64,000 nt of DNA, from NCBI RefSeq assembly GCF_027886425.1, contig NZ_CP115671.1, positions 2,728,001 through 2,792,000 of the forward strand, in the 5' to 3' direction. Position numbers and translations under genes: made by a program. The DNA is from Brevundimonas vesicularis (GTDB lineage: Bacteria; Pseudomonadota; Alphaproteobacteria; Caulobacterales; Caulobacteraceae). Shown piece after piece: positions 22,759 to 31,949 of this stretch. Under the pieces are notes generated by a model. That model did not search any database. It saw only the letters and a list, made by a program, of their open reading frames with translations, and was not told where the DNA came from. Positions within the stretch are counted from its first letter, which is position 1; the number at the start of each line of letters is the position of its first letter.

Positions 22759-24750
22759 GTGACCGACGCCAAAACCGCACCAAAGGCCACGCCCGAGCAG
22801 ATGGCGAACGCCATTCGCGTCCTAGCCATGGACGGCGTCGAGAAGGCCAAGTCCGGCCACCCCGGCATGCCGATGGGCATGGCCGACGTCGCCACGGTGC
22901 TGTTTTCCCGGTTCCTGAAGTTCGACGCCTCCCGCCCCGACTGGGCCGACCGCGACCGCTTCATCCTGTCGGCCGGTCACGGCTCGATGCTGATCTACGC
23001 CCTGCTGCACCTGACCGGCTACAAGGGCGCGACGAAGGAAGAACTGTCCAACTTCCGCCAGTGGGGCTCCAAGACCGCAGGCCACCCGGAGTACGGCCAT
23101 ATGCCGGGCGTCGAGGTCACAACCGGCCCGCTGGGCCAGGGCCTGGCCACCTCGGTCGGTTTCGCCATGGCCGAGCGCCATCTGGCGGCGAAGTATGGCG
23201 ATGATCTGGTCGATCACCGCACTTGGGTCATCGCCGGCGACGGCTGCCTGATGGAAGGCGTGTCGCAGGAAGCCATCGCGCTTGCCGGCCGCTACAAGCT
23301 GAACAAGCTGCACGTCCTGTGGGACGACAACGAGATCACCATCGACGGCAAGGTCTCCCTGTCGGACACCACCGACCAGAAGGCCCGCTTCAAGGCGGCC
23401 GGTTGGGCGGTCAAGGCGATCGACGGCCACGACATGAACGCCATCAAGGGCGCGATGAAGTGGGCCATGCGTCAGGACAAGCCCACCCTGATCGCCTGCA
23501 AGACCAAGATCGGCAAGGGCGCCGCCACCATGGAAGGCAGCCACAAGACCCACGGCGCTGCCCTGGGCGCCGCCGAGATCGCCGCCACGCGCCTCGGCCT
23601 GGCCTGGGATCACGATCCCTTCGAAATGCCCCAGACCATCGCCGACGCCTGGAAGAAGGTCGGCCGTCGCGGCGCCAAGGACCGCAAGAAGTGGGAGGCC
23701 CGCCTCGCCGCCTCGGCCCAGGCCGCCGACTTCACCCGCGCCATGAAGGGCGACCTGCCCGAGGGCGCCTTCGACGCCCTGAACGCCAAGATCGCCGAAC
23801 TGGTCGAGACCCAGCCGGCCCAGGCGACGCGCCAGTCGTCGGGCGCGGCGCTGGACGAACTGTTCGCCGCCATTCCCGAACTGGTCGGCGGCTCGGCCGA
23901 CCTGACCGGCTCGAACAACACCTTCGTCAAGGGCACGCCGATCCTGGATGCGCCGACCTATGAAGGTCGCTACGTCAACTGGGGCATCCGCGAGTTCGGC
24001 ATGGCCGCGGCCATGAACGGCCTGGCCCTGCACGGCGGGGTCATTCCCTACGGCGGCACCTTCATGGTGTTTTCGGACTACAGCCGCCCGGCCATCCGCC
24101 TGGGGGCCTTGATGGGCGTGCGCGCCATCCACGTCCTGACGCACGACTCGATCGGGCTGGGCGAAGACGGCCCGACGCACCAGCCGGTCGAACATCTGGC
24201 GGCGCTGCGCGCCATTCCGAACCTGCTGGTCTTCCGCCCCGCCGACACCATCGAGGCCATGGAATGCTGGCAGATCGCCCTGCAGACCAAGACCGCGCCA
24301 GCGGCCCTGGCCCTGTCGCGCCAGAAGACACCAGCCGTCCGCACCGTCGCCGCGACGGAAAACCTGTCCGCCAAGGGCGCCTATGAGATCAAGGCCGCCA
24401 GTGGCGAGGCCAAGGTGACCCTGTTCGGCACCGGCACGGAACTGGCTCTGGCGCTGAAGGCCGCCGAGACGCTGGAAGCCGAGGGCGTGGCGACCCGCGT
24501 CGTCTCGGTCCCCTCGTTCGAACTGTTCGAACAGCAGGACGCCGCCTATCAGGCCTCGGTCATCGGCCGCGGCACGGTCCGCGTCGCCGTGGAAGCCGCG
24601 ATCAAGCAAGGCTGGGAACGCTTCATCGGCGAAGACGGCGCCTTCATCGGCATGACCGGCTTCGGCGCCTCGGCCCCGGCCGAGGTTCTGTACGAGAAGT
24701 TCGGCATCACCTCGGACGCCATCGTCGCGGCGGTCAAGGCGCGCCTGTAA
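22759..24750 (+). CDS. tkt: Transketolase
   Basis: Thiamine diphosphate enzyme of 663 residues in the pentose phosphate pathway, moving two-carbon units between sugars. It has GHPGMPMGMADVATVLF at the N-terminus, the ThDP/Mg motif GDGCLMEGVSQEA with LWDDNEITIDG, and the second-half motif NWGIREFGMAAAMNGLALHGG. The start is GTG 22759 with AGAGG eight bases upstream. A strong terminator follows. The leader contains a hairpin discussed separately. Confidence 0.96.
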   Translation: MTDAKTAPKATPEQMANAIRVLAMDGVEKAKSGHPGMPMGMADVATVLFSRFLKFDASRPDWADRDRFILSAGHGSMLIYALLHLTGYKGATKEELSNFRQWGSKTAGHPEYGHMPGVEVTTGPLGQGLATSVGFAMAERHLAAKYGDDLVDHRTWVIAGDGCLMEGVSQEAIALAGRYKLNKLHVLWDDNEITIDGKVSLSDTTDQKARFKAAGWAVKAIDGHDMNAIKGAMKWAMRQDKPTLIACKTKIGKGAATMEGSHKTHGAALGAAEIAATRLGLAWDHDPFEMPQTIADAWKKVGRRGAKDRKKWEARLAASAQAADFTRAMKGDLPEGAFDALNAKIAELVETQPAQATRQSSGAALDELFAAIPELVGGSADLTGSNNTFVKGTPILDAPTYEGRYVNWGIREFGMAAAMNGLALHGGVIPYGGTFMVFSDYSRPAIRLGALMGVRAIHVLTHDSIGLGEDGPTHQPVEHLAALRAIPNLLVFRPADTIEAMECWQIALQTKTAPAALALSRQKTPAVRTVAATENLSAKGAYEIKAASGEAKVTLFGTGTELALALKAAETLEAEGVATRVVSVPSFELFEQQDAAYQASVIGRGTVRVAVEAAIKQGWERFIGEDGAFIGMTGFGASAPAEVLYEKFGITSDAIVAAVKARL

Positions 24751-24758
24751 CGCCCAAG

Positions 24759-24800
24759 TCCTCTCCCGTGGCGCGACGCTTCACGGGGGAGGATTTCTTT
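24759..24800 (+). terminator. Rho-independent terminator of tkt
   Basis: TCCTCTCCCGTG (24759-24770) pairs with CACGGGGGAGGA (24782-24793), loop of 11 bases, followed by TTTCTTT. It starts 8 bases after the tkt stop codon. Confidence 0.75.
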
Positions 24801-24813
24801 GAAAGCAGAAGCC

Positions 24814-25206
24814 ATGAGCCGGATCGGCGCGATCACCCTGCTGGTCCACGACTATGACGCGGCCATCGCCTTCTATGTCGGCAAGCTGGGCTTCGCGCTC
24901 AGCGAAGACACCGACATGGGCGGCGGCAAACGCTGGGTGCGGGTCACGCCCAAAGGCGGCGAGACCAGCCTGTCGCTGGCGCGCGCCACGACCGACGCGC
25001 AGAAGGCTCAGGTCGGCAACCAGGCCGGCGGCCGGGTCTGGCTGTTTCTGGAAACCGACGACCTGATGCGCGACCACGCCGCCTGGCTTGCCGCCGGCGT
25101 CCACTTCCGCGAAACCCCGCGACATGAGACCTATGGCAAGGTGGTGGTCTTTGAAGACCTCTACGGCAACGCCTGGGACCTGATCGAACCCGCTACCGGA
25201 GCCTGA
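24814..25206 (+). CDS. VOC family (glyoxalase/bleomycin resistance fold) protein
   Basis: Protein of 130 residues with the beta-alpha-beta-beta-beta repeats of the vicinal oxygen chelate fold: IGAITLLVHDYDAAIAFYVGKLGFALSED, RWVRVTPKGGETSLSLARA, VWLFLETDDLMRDHAAWLAAGVHF and YGKVVVFEDLYGNAWDLIEP. The last segment carries the metal-site region of the family. The reaction cannot be assigned. ATG 24814 is preferred over a TTG five codons upstream. purT starts 5 bases behind its stop. Confidence 0.88.
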   Translation: MSRIGAITLLVHDYDAAIAFYVGKLGFALSEDTDMGGGKRWVRVTPKGGETSLSLARATTDAQKAQVGNQAGGRVWLFLETDDLMRDHAAWLAAGVHFRETPRHETYGKVVVFEDLYGNAWDLIEPATGA

Positions 25207-25211
25207 CGCCC

Positions 25212-26408
25212 ATGAAACTCGGCACCCCGCTTTCCGACACCGCCGTGCGCGTCATGCTGCTGGGCTCGGGCGAACTGGGCAAGGAGGTCGCCATCGAGCT
25301 TCAGCGGCTTGGCGTCGAGGTCATCGCCGTCGATCGTTATCCCAACGCGCCGGCCATGCAGGTCGCGCACCGCAGTCATGTCATCCCCATGACCGACGCC
25401 CAGGTGCTGAACGGCGTCATCCTGGCCGAAGCCCCACACTTCATCGTGCCCGAGATCGAGGCCATCGCTACCGAGGTCCTGGCCGATATCGAGGCCGCCG
25501 GCATGGCGACGGTCATCCCGACGGCTCGCGCGGTGCAGCTGACGATGAACCGCGAGGGCATCCGCAAACTGGCCGCCGAAGCGCTGGGCCTGCCCACCAG
25601 CCCCTACGCCTTCGCCGGCTCGGCCGAGGAACTGGCCGCCGGCGCCGAGGCCGTCGGCTATCCCAACTTCGTCAAGCCGGTCATGTCGTCGTCGGGCAAG
25701 GGCCAGTCCTTCGTCGAAAGCGCCGATGAAGTCGCCGACGCCTGGACCTACGCCCAGGACAGCGGCCGCGTCGCCGGCGCCCGCGTCATCGTCGAGGGCC
25801 GGATCGACTTCGACTTCGAGATCACGCTGCTGACCGTCCGCTCGCGCGGCGCCGACGGCACGACCCGCACCGATTTCTGCGCGCCCATCGGCCACCGCCA
25901 GGTCAAGGGCGACTACGTCGAAAGCTGGCAGCCGCAGGCCATGACGCCCGCTGCGCTGGCCGCCTCCCAGCACATCGCCGCCAAGGTTACTGCGGCCTTG
26001 GGCGGTTACGGCGTCTTCGGCGTCGAACTGTTCGTCAAAGGCGATCAGGTCTGGTTCTCCGAGGTTTCTCCTCGCCCCCACGACACCGGCCTGGTCACCT
26101 TGGCCAGCCAGACCATGAGTGAGTTTGCGCTGCACGCCCGCGCCATCCTGGGCCTGCCCGTCGACGTGAGCCAGCGCGAACCCGCCGCCAGCGCCGTCAT
26201 CTACGGCGGCCTGGACGCGCAAGGGATCGCCTTCGAGGGCGTCGCGGAGGCCCTGTCGGTCCCGACCGCCGATCTGCGTCTGTTCGGAAAGCCCGAAGCC
26301 TTCGAGCGCCGCCGCATGGGCGTGGCTGTCGCCCGCGGCGCCGACGTCGAACAGGCCCGCGACCGCGCGCGCGAAGCCGCCGGACGGGTCAAAGTCGTTC
26401 GGAACTGA
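25212..26408 (+). CDS. purT: Formate-dependent phosphoribosylglycinamide formyltransferase
   Basis: ATP-grasp enzyme of 398 residues making FGAR from GAR with formate and ATP, a folate-free alternative to PurN. It shows VMLLGSGELGKEVAIELQRLG at the N-terminus, FVKPVMSSSGKGQS (ATP-binding), GRIDFDFEITLLTVRS and VWFSEVSPRPHDTGLVTLASQ. The enzyme fits with purC, S, Q, L and B in the same window. It follows the VOC gene by 5 bases. A palindromic repeat element follows it. Confidence 0.96.
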   Translation: MKLGTPLSDTAVRVMLLGSGELGKEVAIELQRLGVEVIAVDRYPNAPAMQVAHRSHVIPMTDAQVLNGVILAEAPHFIVPEIEAIATEVLADIEAAGMATVIPTARAVQLTMNREGIRKLAAEALGLPTSPYAFAGSAEELAAGAEAVGYPNFVKPVMSSSGKGQSFVESADEVADAWTYAQDSGRVAGARVIVEGRIDFDFEITLLTVRSRGADGTTRTDFCAPIGHRQVKGDYVESWQPQAMTPAALAASQHIAAKVTAALGGYGVFGVELFVKGDQVWFSEVSPRPHDTGLVTLASQTMSEFALHARAILGLPVDVSQREPAASAVIYGGLDAQGIAFEGVAEALSVPTADLRLFGKPEAFERRRMGVAVARGADVEQARDRAREAAGRVKVVRN

Positions 26409-26415
26409 CACCGCC

Positions 26416-26555
26416 GTCTCCTCCCCGCTAGCGGGGAGGGGGACCGCGAAGCGGTGGAGGGGTTCCTGAAGTCCCATTGGCGCTCGTGATCCTGTGGAGA
26501 ACCCCTCCGTCTCTCCGCTGCGCTTCGAGCCACCTCCCCATGAATGGGGAGGAGA
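26416..26555. repeat. Palindromic intergenic repeat element with nested inverted repeats
   Basis: The ends GTCTCCTCCCC (26416-26426) and GGGGAGGAGAC (26547-26557 region) are complementary. The left end holds a perfect 20-base palindrome CCTCCCCGCTAGCGGGGAGG (26420-26439). The right end holds the imperfect palindrome CCTCCCCATGAATGGGGAGG (26533-26552). Inside, GTGGAGGGGTTC pairs with GAACCCCTCCGT. Such CTCCCC-ended palindromic units are scattered between genes in alphaproteobacterial genomes. It fills most of the 241-base gap between purT and cstA. Confidence 0.7.
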
Positions 26556-26649
26556 CGTATTTCTACGACTTTAGTCGATTGGCCTTGTCCCGCATTGTGG
26601 TGCAAACCAAGGGCGAGGGTCGCAGTCAGCCGGCCGGGAGGGATCTGTC

Positions 26650-28737
26650 GTGGGCAAACTCAGCACACCCATAATCTTCGGCGCCATCGCCATCCTGGGG
26701 GCGGTGTCCCTCGGCATCATCGCCCTGCATCAGGGCGAAAGCATCAGCGCGGTCTGGATGGTGGTCGCCGCCGTCTGCACCTATGCGATCGCCTATCGGT
26801 TCTACAGCCGCTACCTGGCCAACAAGGTCATGCAGCTGAACCCCGCGCGCCTGACCCCGGCCATGCGGCGCAACGACGGGCTCGACTATGTGCCGACGCC
26901 CAAGAACGTCCTGTTCGGCCATCACTTCGCCGCCATCGCCGGCGCAGGCCCGCTGGTCGGGCCGGTGCTGGCCGCCCAGATGGGCTATCTGCCGGGCGTC
27001 CTGTGGATTCTGGTCGGCGCCGTGCTGGCCGGCGCGGTGCAGGACATGATGGTCCTGTTCATGTCCACGCGTCGCGACGGCAAGTCGTTGGGCGATATGA
27101 TCCGCACCGAAATGGGCAACATCCCCGGCATCATCGCCCAAGTCGGCGTTTTGATGATCATGGTCATCATCCTGGCGGTGCTGGCCCTGGTCGTGGTCAA
27201 GGCCTTGGCCGAAAGCCCGTGGGGCACCTTCACCGTCGCCGCCACCATCCCCATCGCCATCTTCATGGGCCTGTACACCCGCTTCCTGCGGCCGGGCCGC
27301 GTGGGCGAGGTTTCGGTGATCGGCGTCGTCCTGCTGATCCTGGCCATCATCGGCGGCGGCCATATCGCGGCCGATCCGTTCTGGGGTCCGGCCTTCACCC
27401 TGACCGGCCCGACTCTGGCGATCCTGATGATGGTCTATGGCTTCATCGCCTCGGTCATTCCGGTGTGGCTGCTCCTGGCGCCGCGCGACTATCTGTCGAC
27501 CTTCCTGAAGATTGGCGCGATCGTGGCCCTGGCCGTCGGCATCCTGATCGTGCGTCCGCACCTTCAGATGCCGGCCATCACCCCCTTCATCGACGGCACC
27601 GGCCCGGTCTTCGCCGGCGCTCTGTTCCCCTTCCTGTTCATCACCATCGCCTGCGGCGCGGTGTCGGGCTTCCACGCTTTGATCTCGTCGGGCACCACGC
27701 CCAAGCTGCTGGAGAACGAAGCCCAGATCCCCATGATCGGCTACGGCGCCATGCTGTGCGAAAGCTTCGTCGCCGTCATGGCCCTGATCGCCGCCACGGT
27801 TCTGGACCCCGCGGTCTATTTCGCCATGAACAGCCCGGTCGCCGTCATCGGCAAGGATGCGGCCTCCGCCGCCGCCGCCGTGGCCCAGTGGGGCTTCCAC
27901 ATCACGCCCGGAGAGCTGGAACAGCTGGCCCGCGACGTGGGCGAACATTCGATCTTGTCACGCGCAGGCGGCGCCCCGACCCTGGCGGTCGGCATGGCGC
28001 ACATCCTGTCCGGCGTGATCGGCGGCAAGGCCATGATGGCCTTCTGGTATCACTTCGCCATCCTGTTCGAGGCCCTGTTCATCCTGACCACCGTGGACGC
28101 CGGCACCCGCGTCTGCCGCTTCATGATCCAGGATCTGCTGGGCGTCGCCGTCCCCAAGATGCGCGAGACCAAGTCCTGGGGCGCCAATGTCGTCGCCACG
28201 GCCCTGACGGTCGGGCTGTGGGGCTATTTCCTCTACACCGGCGTGGTCGATCCGCTGGGCGGCATCAACAGCCTGTGGCCCCTGTTTGGCATCGCCAACC
28301 AGATGCTGGCCGCCGTCGCCCTGATCCTGGGCACCGTCGTCCTGTTCAAGATGAAGCGCGAGAAGTTCGCCTGGGTCATGGTCGTTCCCGCGACCTGGCT
28401 GCTGATCTGCACCCTGACGGCGGGCTTCCAGAAGCTGTTCCACCCGGACGTCCGCATCGGCTTCCTGTCCCACGCCCGCAAATATCAGGAGGCGCTGGGC
28501 GCCGGCGAACTGATCGCCCCGGCCAAGAGCATCGGCGACATGCACCGCATCGTCGTCAACGACTACGTCAACTCGACCCTGACGGCGGGCTTCCTGTTCG
28601 TGGTCGTCACCATGGTTGTCTATGGCGTCCTGGCGTGCCGCAAGGCCTATGCGAACAACCGCCCGACGGTCCGCGAGTATCCGGAAAGCCACCAACTGAC
28701 GGCGGCCGACGAGGCGGCGGATGCGGCCCGTGCCTGA
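26650..28737 (+). CDS. cstA: Carbon starvation protein CstA (peptide/pyruvate transporter)
   Basis: Inner-membrane transporter of 695 residues with about 16 hydrophobic helices. The family is linked to peptide and pyruvate uptake during starvation. Typical segments are YRFYSRYLANKVM, DGLDYVPTPKNVLFGHHFAAIAGAGPLVGPVLAAQMGYLPG, ACGAVSGFHALISSGTTPKLL and FWYHFAILFEALFILTTVDAGTRVCRFMIQD. The start is GTG 26650 with GGGAGG upstream. The ybdD-type gene overlaps its 3' end by 17 bases, the usual cstA-ybdD pairing. Confidence 0.95.
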   Translation: MGKLSTPIIFGAIAILGAVSLGIIALHQGESISAVWMVVAAVCTYAIAYRFYSRYLANKVMQLNPARLTPAMRRNDGLDYVPTPKNVLFGHHFAAIAGAGPLVGPVLAAQMGYLPGVLWILVGAVLAGAVQDMMVLFMSTRRDGKSLGDMIRTEMGNIPGIIAQVGVLMIMVIILAVLALVVVKALAESPWGTFTVAATIPIAIFMGLYTRFLRPGRVGEVSVIGVVLLILAIIGGGHIAADPFWGPAFTLTGPTLAILMMVYGFIASVIPVWLLLAPRDYLSTFLKIGAIVALAVGILIVRPHLQMPAITPFIDGTGPVFAGALFPFLFITIACGAVSGFHALISSGTTPKLLENEAQIPMIGYGAMLCESFVAVMALIAATVLDPAVYFAMNSPVAVIGKDAASAAAAVAQWGFHITPGELEQLARDVGEHSILSRAGGAPTLAVGMAHILSGVIGGKAMMAFWYHFAILFEALFILTTVDAGTRVCRFMIQDLLGVAVPKMRETKSWGANVVATALTVGLWGYFLYTGVVDPLGGINSLWPLFGIANQMLAAVALILGTVVLFKMKREKFAWVMVVPATWLLICTLTAGFQKLFHPDVRIGFLSHARKYQEALGAGELIAPAKSIGDMHRIVVNDYVNSTLTAGFLFVVVTMVVYGVLACRKAYANNRPTVREYPESHQLTAADEAADAARA

Positions 28738-28960
28738 CGTTCAGGACGACCTGCTGTGCCTGTGTCGCGACACCGCCCTGCGGTGGGGTCGCGGCGTTCG
28801 GCGCACGGCCGGCGCCATGATCGGTCAGCCGGATTATCAGGCCTATGTCGATCACGCGGCGACGACCCATCCCGACCAGCCGCCGCTGGACAAGACCGCC
28901 TTCTTCCGCCTGCACGAGCAGCGCCGCTTCGGCGGCGCCGGCGGGTTCAAATGCTGCTGA
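28721..28960 (+). CDS. YbdD/YjiX family protein
   Basis: Protein of 79 residues of the family that accompanies CstA and is needed for some CstA-type transporters to work. Family features are GAMIGQPDYQAYVDHAATTHPDQPPLDKTAFFRLHEQRRF and the C-terminal GGAGGFKCC. It overlaps the cstA 3' end by 17 bases and is convergent with the S41 protease gene, whose stop begins at 28962. Confidence 0.92.
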   Translation: MRPVPDVQDDLLCLCRDTALRWGRGVRRTAGAMIGQPDYQAYVDHAATTHPDQPPLDKTAFFRLHEQRRFGGAGGFKCC

Positions 28961-28961
28961 T

Positions 28962-30242
28962 CTAGAGGCCGCTGGCGGGCGTCGAAGCCCTCGCCCGCTC
29001 CTCCGCTCGAAGCGCGGCGATCGCCGCCTCCAGCGTCGGGTCGTCGCCCGCGCGGCGCTGGGCCACGGTGCGGGGCGCGGCGATGTCCGGGGTGACCCCC
29101 CGCTTCTCCAGCCGAATCCCGCCCGAGGTCACGAAGTCCGCCCGGCTGAGCGTCAGCCGCCCGCCGTCCGGCAGATTGGTCTCTTGGGCGATCAGCACCG
29201 ATCCCCCCGTCTTCTCGCCCAACACGATGCCGCGCCGCGCCTCCTGCAGGGCGGCCGGTGTCAGTTCGGCGGCGCTGCGGCTGCCCTGATCCACCAGAAC
29301 CGCCACATCATTGGCCAGGGGATCGCGCCGATCGCCGCAGTCGCCCGCCGCCCTCAGAACCACGGGCCGACCGCTGCGTCCCGTTCGCGTCGCCCAGACC
29401 TGATCGCGCGGCAGGAAACAGGTCAGGACCGATTCCGCCTCCATCAGCCGCCCGCCGGGATTGCCGCGCAGGTCCAGCACCACGTCGATATCCGGCGGCA
29501 AGCCTTCCAGTTCGCTGCCCATCCAGGCGCCCAGGCCCTTGTCGAACTGCTCGACGCGCAGCACCAGCACCCCCGGTCGCGACTTGTCGGCGGTGAATGG
29601 TTTGATGGCCTCCATCACCCGCGGCGTCAGGGCGATCTCGCGCCTCTGTCCCGCATCGTCGGTCAGCACCAGTTGCACCGGAACCCCGTCATAGCTCTCG
29701 ACGTCCGGTCCCCAGGGCTTCCCGTCGACCGAGTTTAGGGCCCAGCCCATCTGCACCCCCGCCGCCTCGGCCGGTGAGCCGGGCCGGACACGCTCGACGG
29801 TCCAGTCGTCCGGCGTCTCGCCCCGCATCAGGGTCAGGCCCATCACGGCGCGCCGGGCGAACTGCGCCTCCTGACGCCGCACCGCCGCCGGCGGGCTGGC
29901 CGCCGCATGACCGTCGTCCAGCAGATCCAGCATCGCATTGATGACGCGGTACAGCCCCCGCTCGTCGCTCGCCGCCAAGGCCTGGGGCCGGAACGTCGCC
30001 CGCGCGGCGTTCCAATCCACGCCCTGCAGGGTCGGATCGTAATAGCCCCGCCGCACCTCGCTCCACACCCGGTCGAACACCCGCTGGTTCAACCGCGCGC
30101 GGTCACGCGAGGGCGCTGTGGCGACGACCGGATCGACAACCGGCGAATCGACCGGTTGGGCCACGGCCGGAACGCTCAGCGGCAGGCCGAGCAACAGAAG
30201 GCTGAAAAGCCGGGCGGAAACGCTCAGACGCATGACCATCAT
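28962..30242 (-). CDS. S41 family C-terminal processing-type peptidase
   Basis: Exported serine protease of about 426 residues. MMVMRLSVSARLFSLLLLGLPLSVPAVAQP is a signal peptide; three near-adjacent Met codons (30242, 30239, 30233) are possible starts. A PDZ-like part (GLTLMRGETPDDWTVERVRPGSPAEAAGVQMG) precedes the S41 core: VVLDLRGNPGGRLMEAESVL, the nucleophile Ser in QGSRSAAELTPAALQEA and the Lys base in VLGEKTGGSV. The substrate is unknown. The gene is convergent with ybdD. Confidence 0.88.
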   Translation of the reverse strand: MMVMRLSVSARLFSLLLLGLPLSVPAVAQPVDSPVVDPVVATAPSRDRARLNQRVFDRVWSEVRRGYYDPTLQGVDWNAARATFRPQALAASDERGLYRVINAMLDLLDDGHAAASPPAAVRRQEAQFARRAVMGLTLMRGETPDDWTVERVRPGSPAEAAGVQMGWALNSVDGKPWGPDVESYDGVPVQLVLTDDAGQRREIALTPRVMEAIKPFTADKSRPGVLVLRVEQFDKGLGAWMGSELEGLPPDIDVVLDLRGNPGGRLMEAESVLTCFLPRDQVWATRTGRSGRPVVLRAAGDCGDRRDPLANDVAVLVDQGSRSAAELTPAALQEARRGIVLGEKTGGSVLIAQETNLPDGGRLTLSRADFVTSGGIRLEKRGVTPDIAAPRTVAQRRAGDDPTLEAAIAALRAEERARASTPASGL

Positions 30243-30283
30243 CTGACGCCAGTCGCCCGTCTCGCTCAAGTCACGACTGCGCG

Positions 30284-30994
30284 CTATTCGGGCACCCGCA
30301 CCCCGTCCCAGGCGAAGACGCCGCCGCTGTCGGCCGGGCTCAGGTTCGACAGCACGGACAGCAGCCGCTCGGCGGAATAGTCGGCTGTGAACAACTTGCC
30401 CTCGGCCACCCCCTTCTGAAACGGCGCGCTCAGGTCCGTCGCCACCGTGCCCGGATGCAGACCGGCGATCACGGCCTGCGGATGGCTGCGCGCCATCTCG
30501 ACCGACAGATTGCGCAGGATCATGTTTAGCGCCGCCTTGGACGCGCGATAGGCGTGCCAGCCGCCCAGCCGGTTGTCGCCTATCGACCCCACCCGCGCCG
30601 ACAGGGCCGCGAACACAGCCCGCCGATCGCGCGGCATCAGCGGCAGCAGATGTTTCGCCGCCAGCGCAGGCCCCACCGCATTGACGCGGTAGTCCCGCAA
30701 CAGGTGTTCCGCATCCAACTGACGAAACGACCGTTCCGGCTGACGCCCGTCGTGCAGCACCCCGGTCGCCACCACGATCACGGTTGGGGCCGGCCCCTGG
30801 CCGATCCGTTCGGCGGCCGACGCCAAACTGGCCTCATCCTCCAGATCGGCGGCCAAACCTTGCGCGCCCGCCACATCCGCGCCGGACCGCGACACGGCCC
30901 AGACTGTATCGAACGCGCCGTCCGCCGCGATCCGCTCGACCATCGCACGGCCGATGCCGCCCGTCGCCCCGATCACCACCGCCGATCCGTTCAT
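30284..30994 (-). CDS. SDR family oxidoreductase, C-factor-like
   Basis: Short-chain dehydrogenase of 236 residues. It has the nucleotide-binding motif GATGGIG (residues 9-15), a VVATGVLHDG segment where NNAG is usual, a Ser in ALSARVGSIGDN and the catalytic Tyr/Lys pair in WHAYRASKAALNM. The closest known type is the CsgA/C-factor-like SDR subgroup. The substrate is unknown. GGGAGA lies before ATG 30994. It is divergent from the HAD hydrolase gene, with only 41 bases between the two starts. Confidence 0.88.
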   Translation of the reverse strand: MNGSAVVIGATGGIGRAMVERIAADGAFDTVWAVSRSGADVAGAQGLAADLEDEASLASAAERIGQGPAPTVIVVATGVLHDGRQPERSFRQLDAEHLLRDYRVNAVGPALAAKHLLPLMPRDRRAVFAALSARVGSIGDNRLGGWHAYRASKAALNMILRNLSVEMARSHPQAVIAGLHPGTVATDLSAPFQKGVAEGKLFTADYSAERLLSVLSNLSPADSGGVFAWDGVRVPE

Positions 30995-31035
30995 CGCGTC
31001 TCCCTTCGTCGTTCGTCCCATGATAGGGGCGCGGC

Positions 31036-31734
31036 ATGAGCATCACCACGGTCGGCCTCGATGCCGACGACACCCTCTGGCACAACGAGACGATCTTCCG
31101 CCTGACCCATGCGCGGTTCGTCGATCTTCTGGCCGACCACGGCGACGAGGCGACCATCGAGGCGCGCCTGGCCGAAACCGAGCAACGCAACCTGCGGCTC
31201 TATGGCTACGGCATCAAGGGCTTCACCCTGTCGATGATCGAGACGGCGATGGAGCTGACGAACGGCGAGGCTCCGCCCCATGTCGTGCGCGAGATCCTGG
31301 CCGCCGGTCGCGAGATGCTGGCCCATCCGGTCGAGACCCTGCCCGGCGTGGATGCGGTCGTCGCCGAACTGTCCGAAAAATACCGCCTGGTCCTGATCAC
31401 CAAGGGCGACCTTCTGGACCAGGAGCGCAAGCTGGCGGCCTCAGGCCTGGGCGACCTGTTCAGCGCCGTCGAGATCGTCTCCGAAAAGGATCGCGCCACC
31501 TACGAGCGGGTCTTCAACCGCCACGGCACCGGCCCCGCCGAGGCCGTCATGGCCGGCAACTCCATGAAGTCCGACGTCCTGCCCGCCATCGCCGCCGGCG
31601 CCTTCGGCGTCCACATCCCCTATCACGTCACCTGGGCCCACGAGCTGGCCGACGCCCCGGTGGACGAGCCACGCTACGTCTCCCTCGCCCGCATCGACGA
31701 ACTCCCCAACTGGATCGCGGCGATCGACCAATGA
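31036..31734 (+). CDS. HAD family hydrolase
   Basis: Phosphatase-type protein of 232 residues. The nucleophile and acid/base pair are Asp9 and Asp11 in VGLDADDTLWHNE. Motif II is in LVLITKGD, with Lys near RATYERVF, and motif III lies around VMAGNSMKSDVLPAIAAG. An all-helical cap (residues about 20-100) places it in the HAD-IA group near phosphoglycolate phosphatase or YjjG-type nucleotidases. The substrate is not determined. A perfect 9-bp inverted repeat begins three bases after the stop codon. Confidence 0.9.
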   Translation: MSITTVGLDADDTLWHNETIFRLTHARFVDLLADHGDEATIEARLAETEQRNLRLYGYGIKGFTLSMIETAMELTNGEAPPHVVREILAAGREMLAHPVETLPGVDAVVAELSEKYRLVLITKGDLLDQERKLAASGLGDLFSAVEIVSEKDRATYERVFNRHGTGPAEAVMAGNSMKSDVLPAIAAGAFGVHIPYHVTWAHELADAPVDEPRYVSLARIDELPNWIAAIDQ

Positions 31735-31736
31735 AA

Positions 31737-31764
31737 TATCGACCAAGATGCGCGCTGGTCGATA
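31737..31764 (+). terminator. Inverted repeat behind the HAD gene, probable terminator
   Basis: TATCGACCA and TGGTCGATA (9-bp perfect arms, 10-base loop) lie directly after the stop codon, followed by an AT-rich but not pure-T tail. The words ATCGACCAA occur twice in a row, once at the end of the gene and once in the first arm. Confidence 0.5.
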
Positions 31765-31949
31765 ATTAATTTCAGTCACCGAAATGCAGACGTGCTTCTT
31801 TTACGACAGGTTTTGAAATCCTTTTACCCGAGTGACAGTTTGATGATCGCGGCGCTTGACGCAGCCACCTGTGTCAGCTTTGTGCCCATCACATGGCGGT
31901 TTGAACATGTTATAGACTTCACAATGCCGCATCTGCTCAGGGAGAATTT

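Noticed and set aside
26544..28820. 758-codon open frame overlapping cstA in another frame
   Set aside because: Arg/Pro/His-rich out-of-frame product; cstA has all membrane segments and family motifs.
31840..31949. Cobalamin or other riboswitch before the TonB receptor gene
   Set aside because: No B12-box or other conserved riboswitch core is visible in the 215-base gap; only ordinary promoter-like words.
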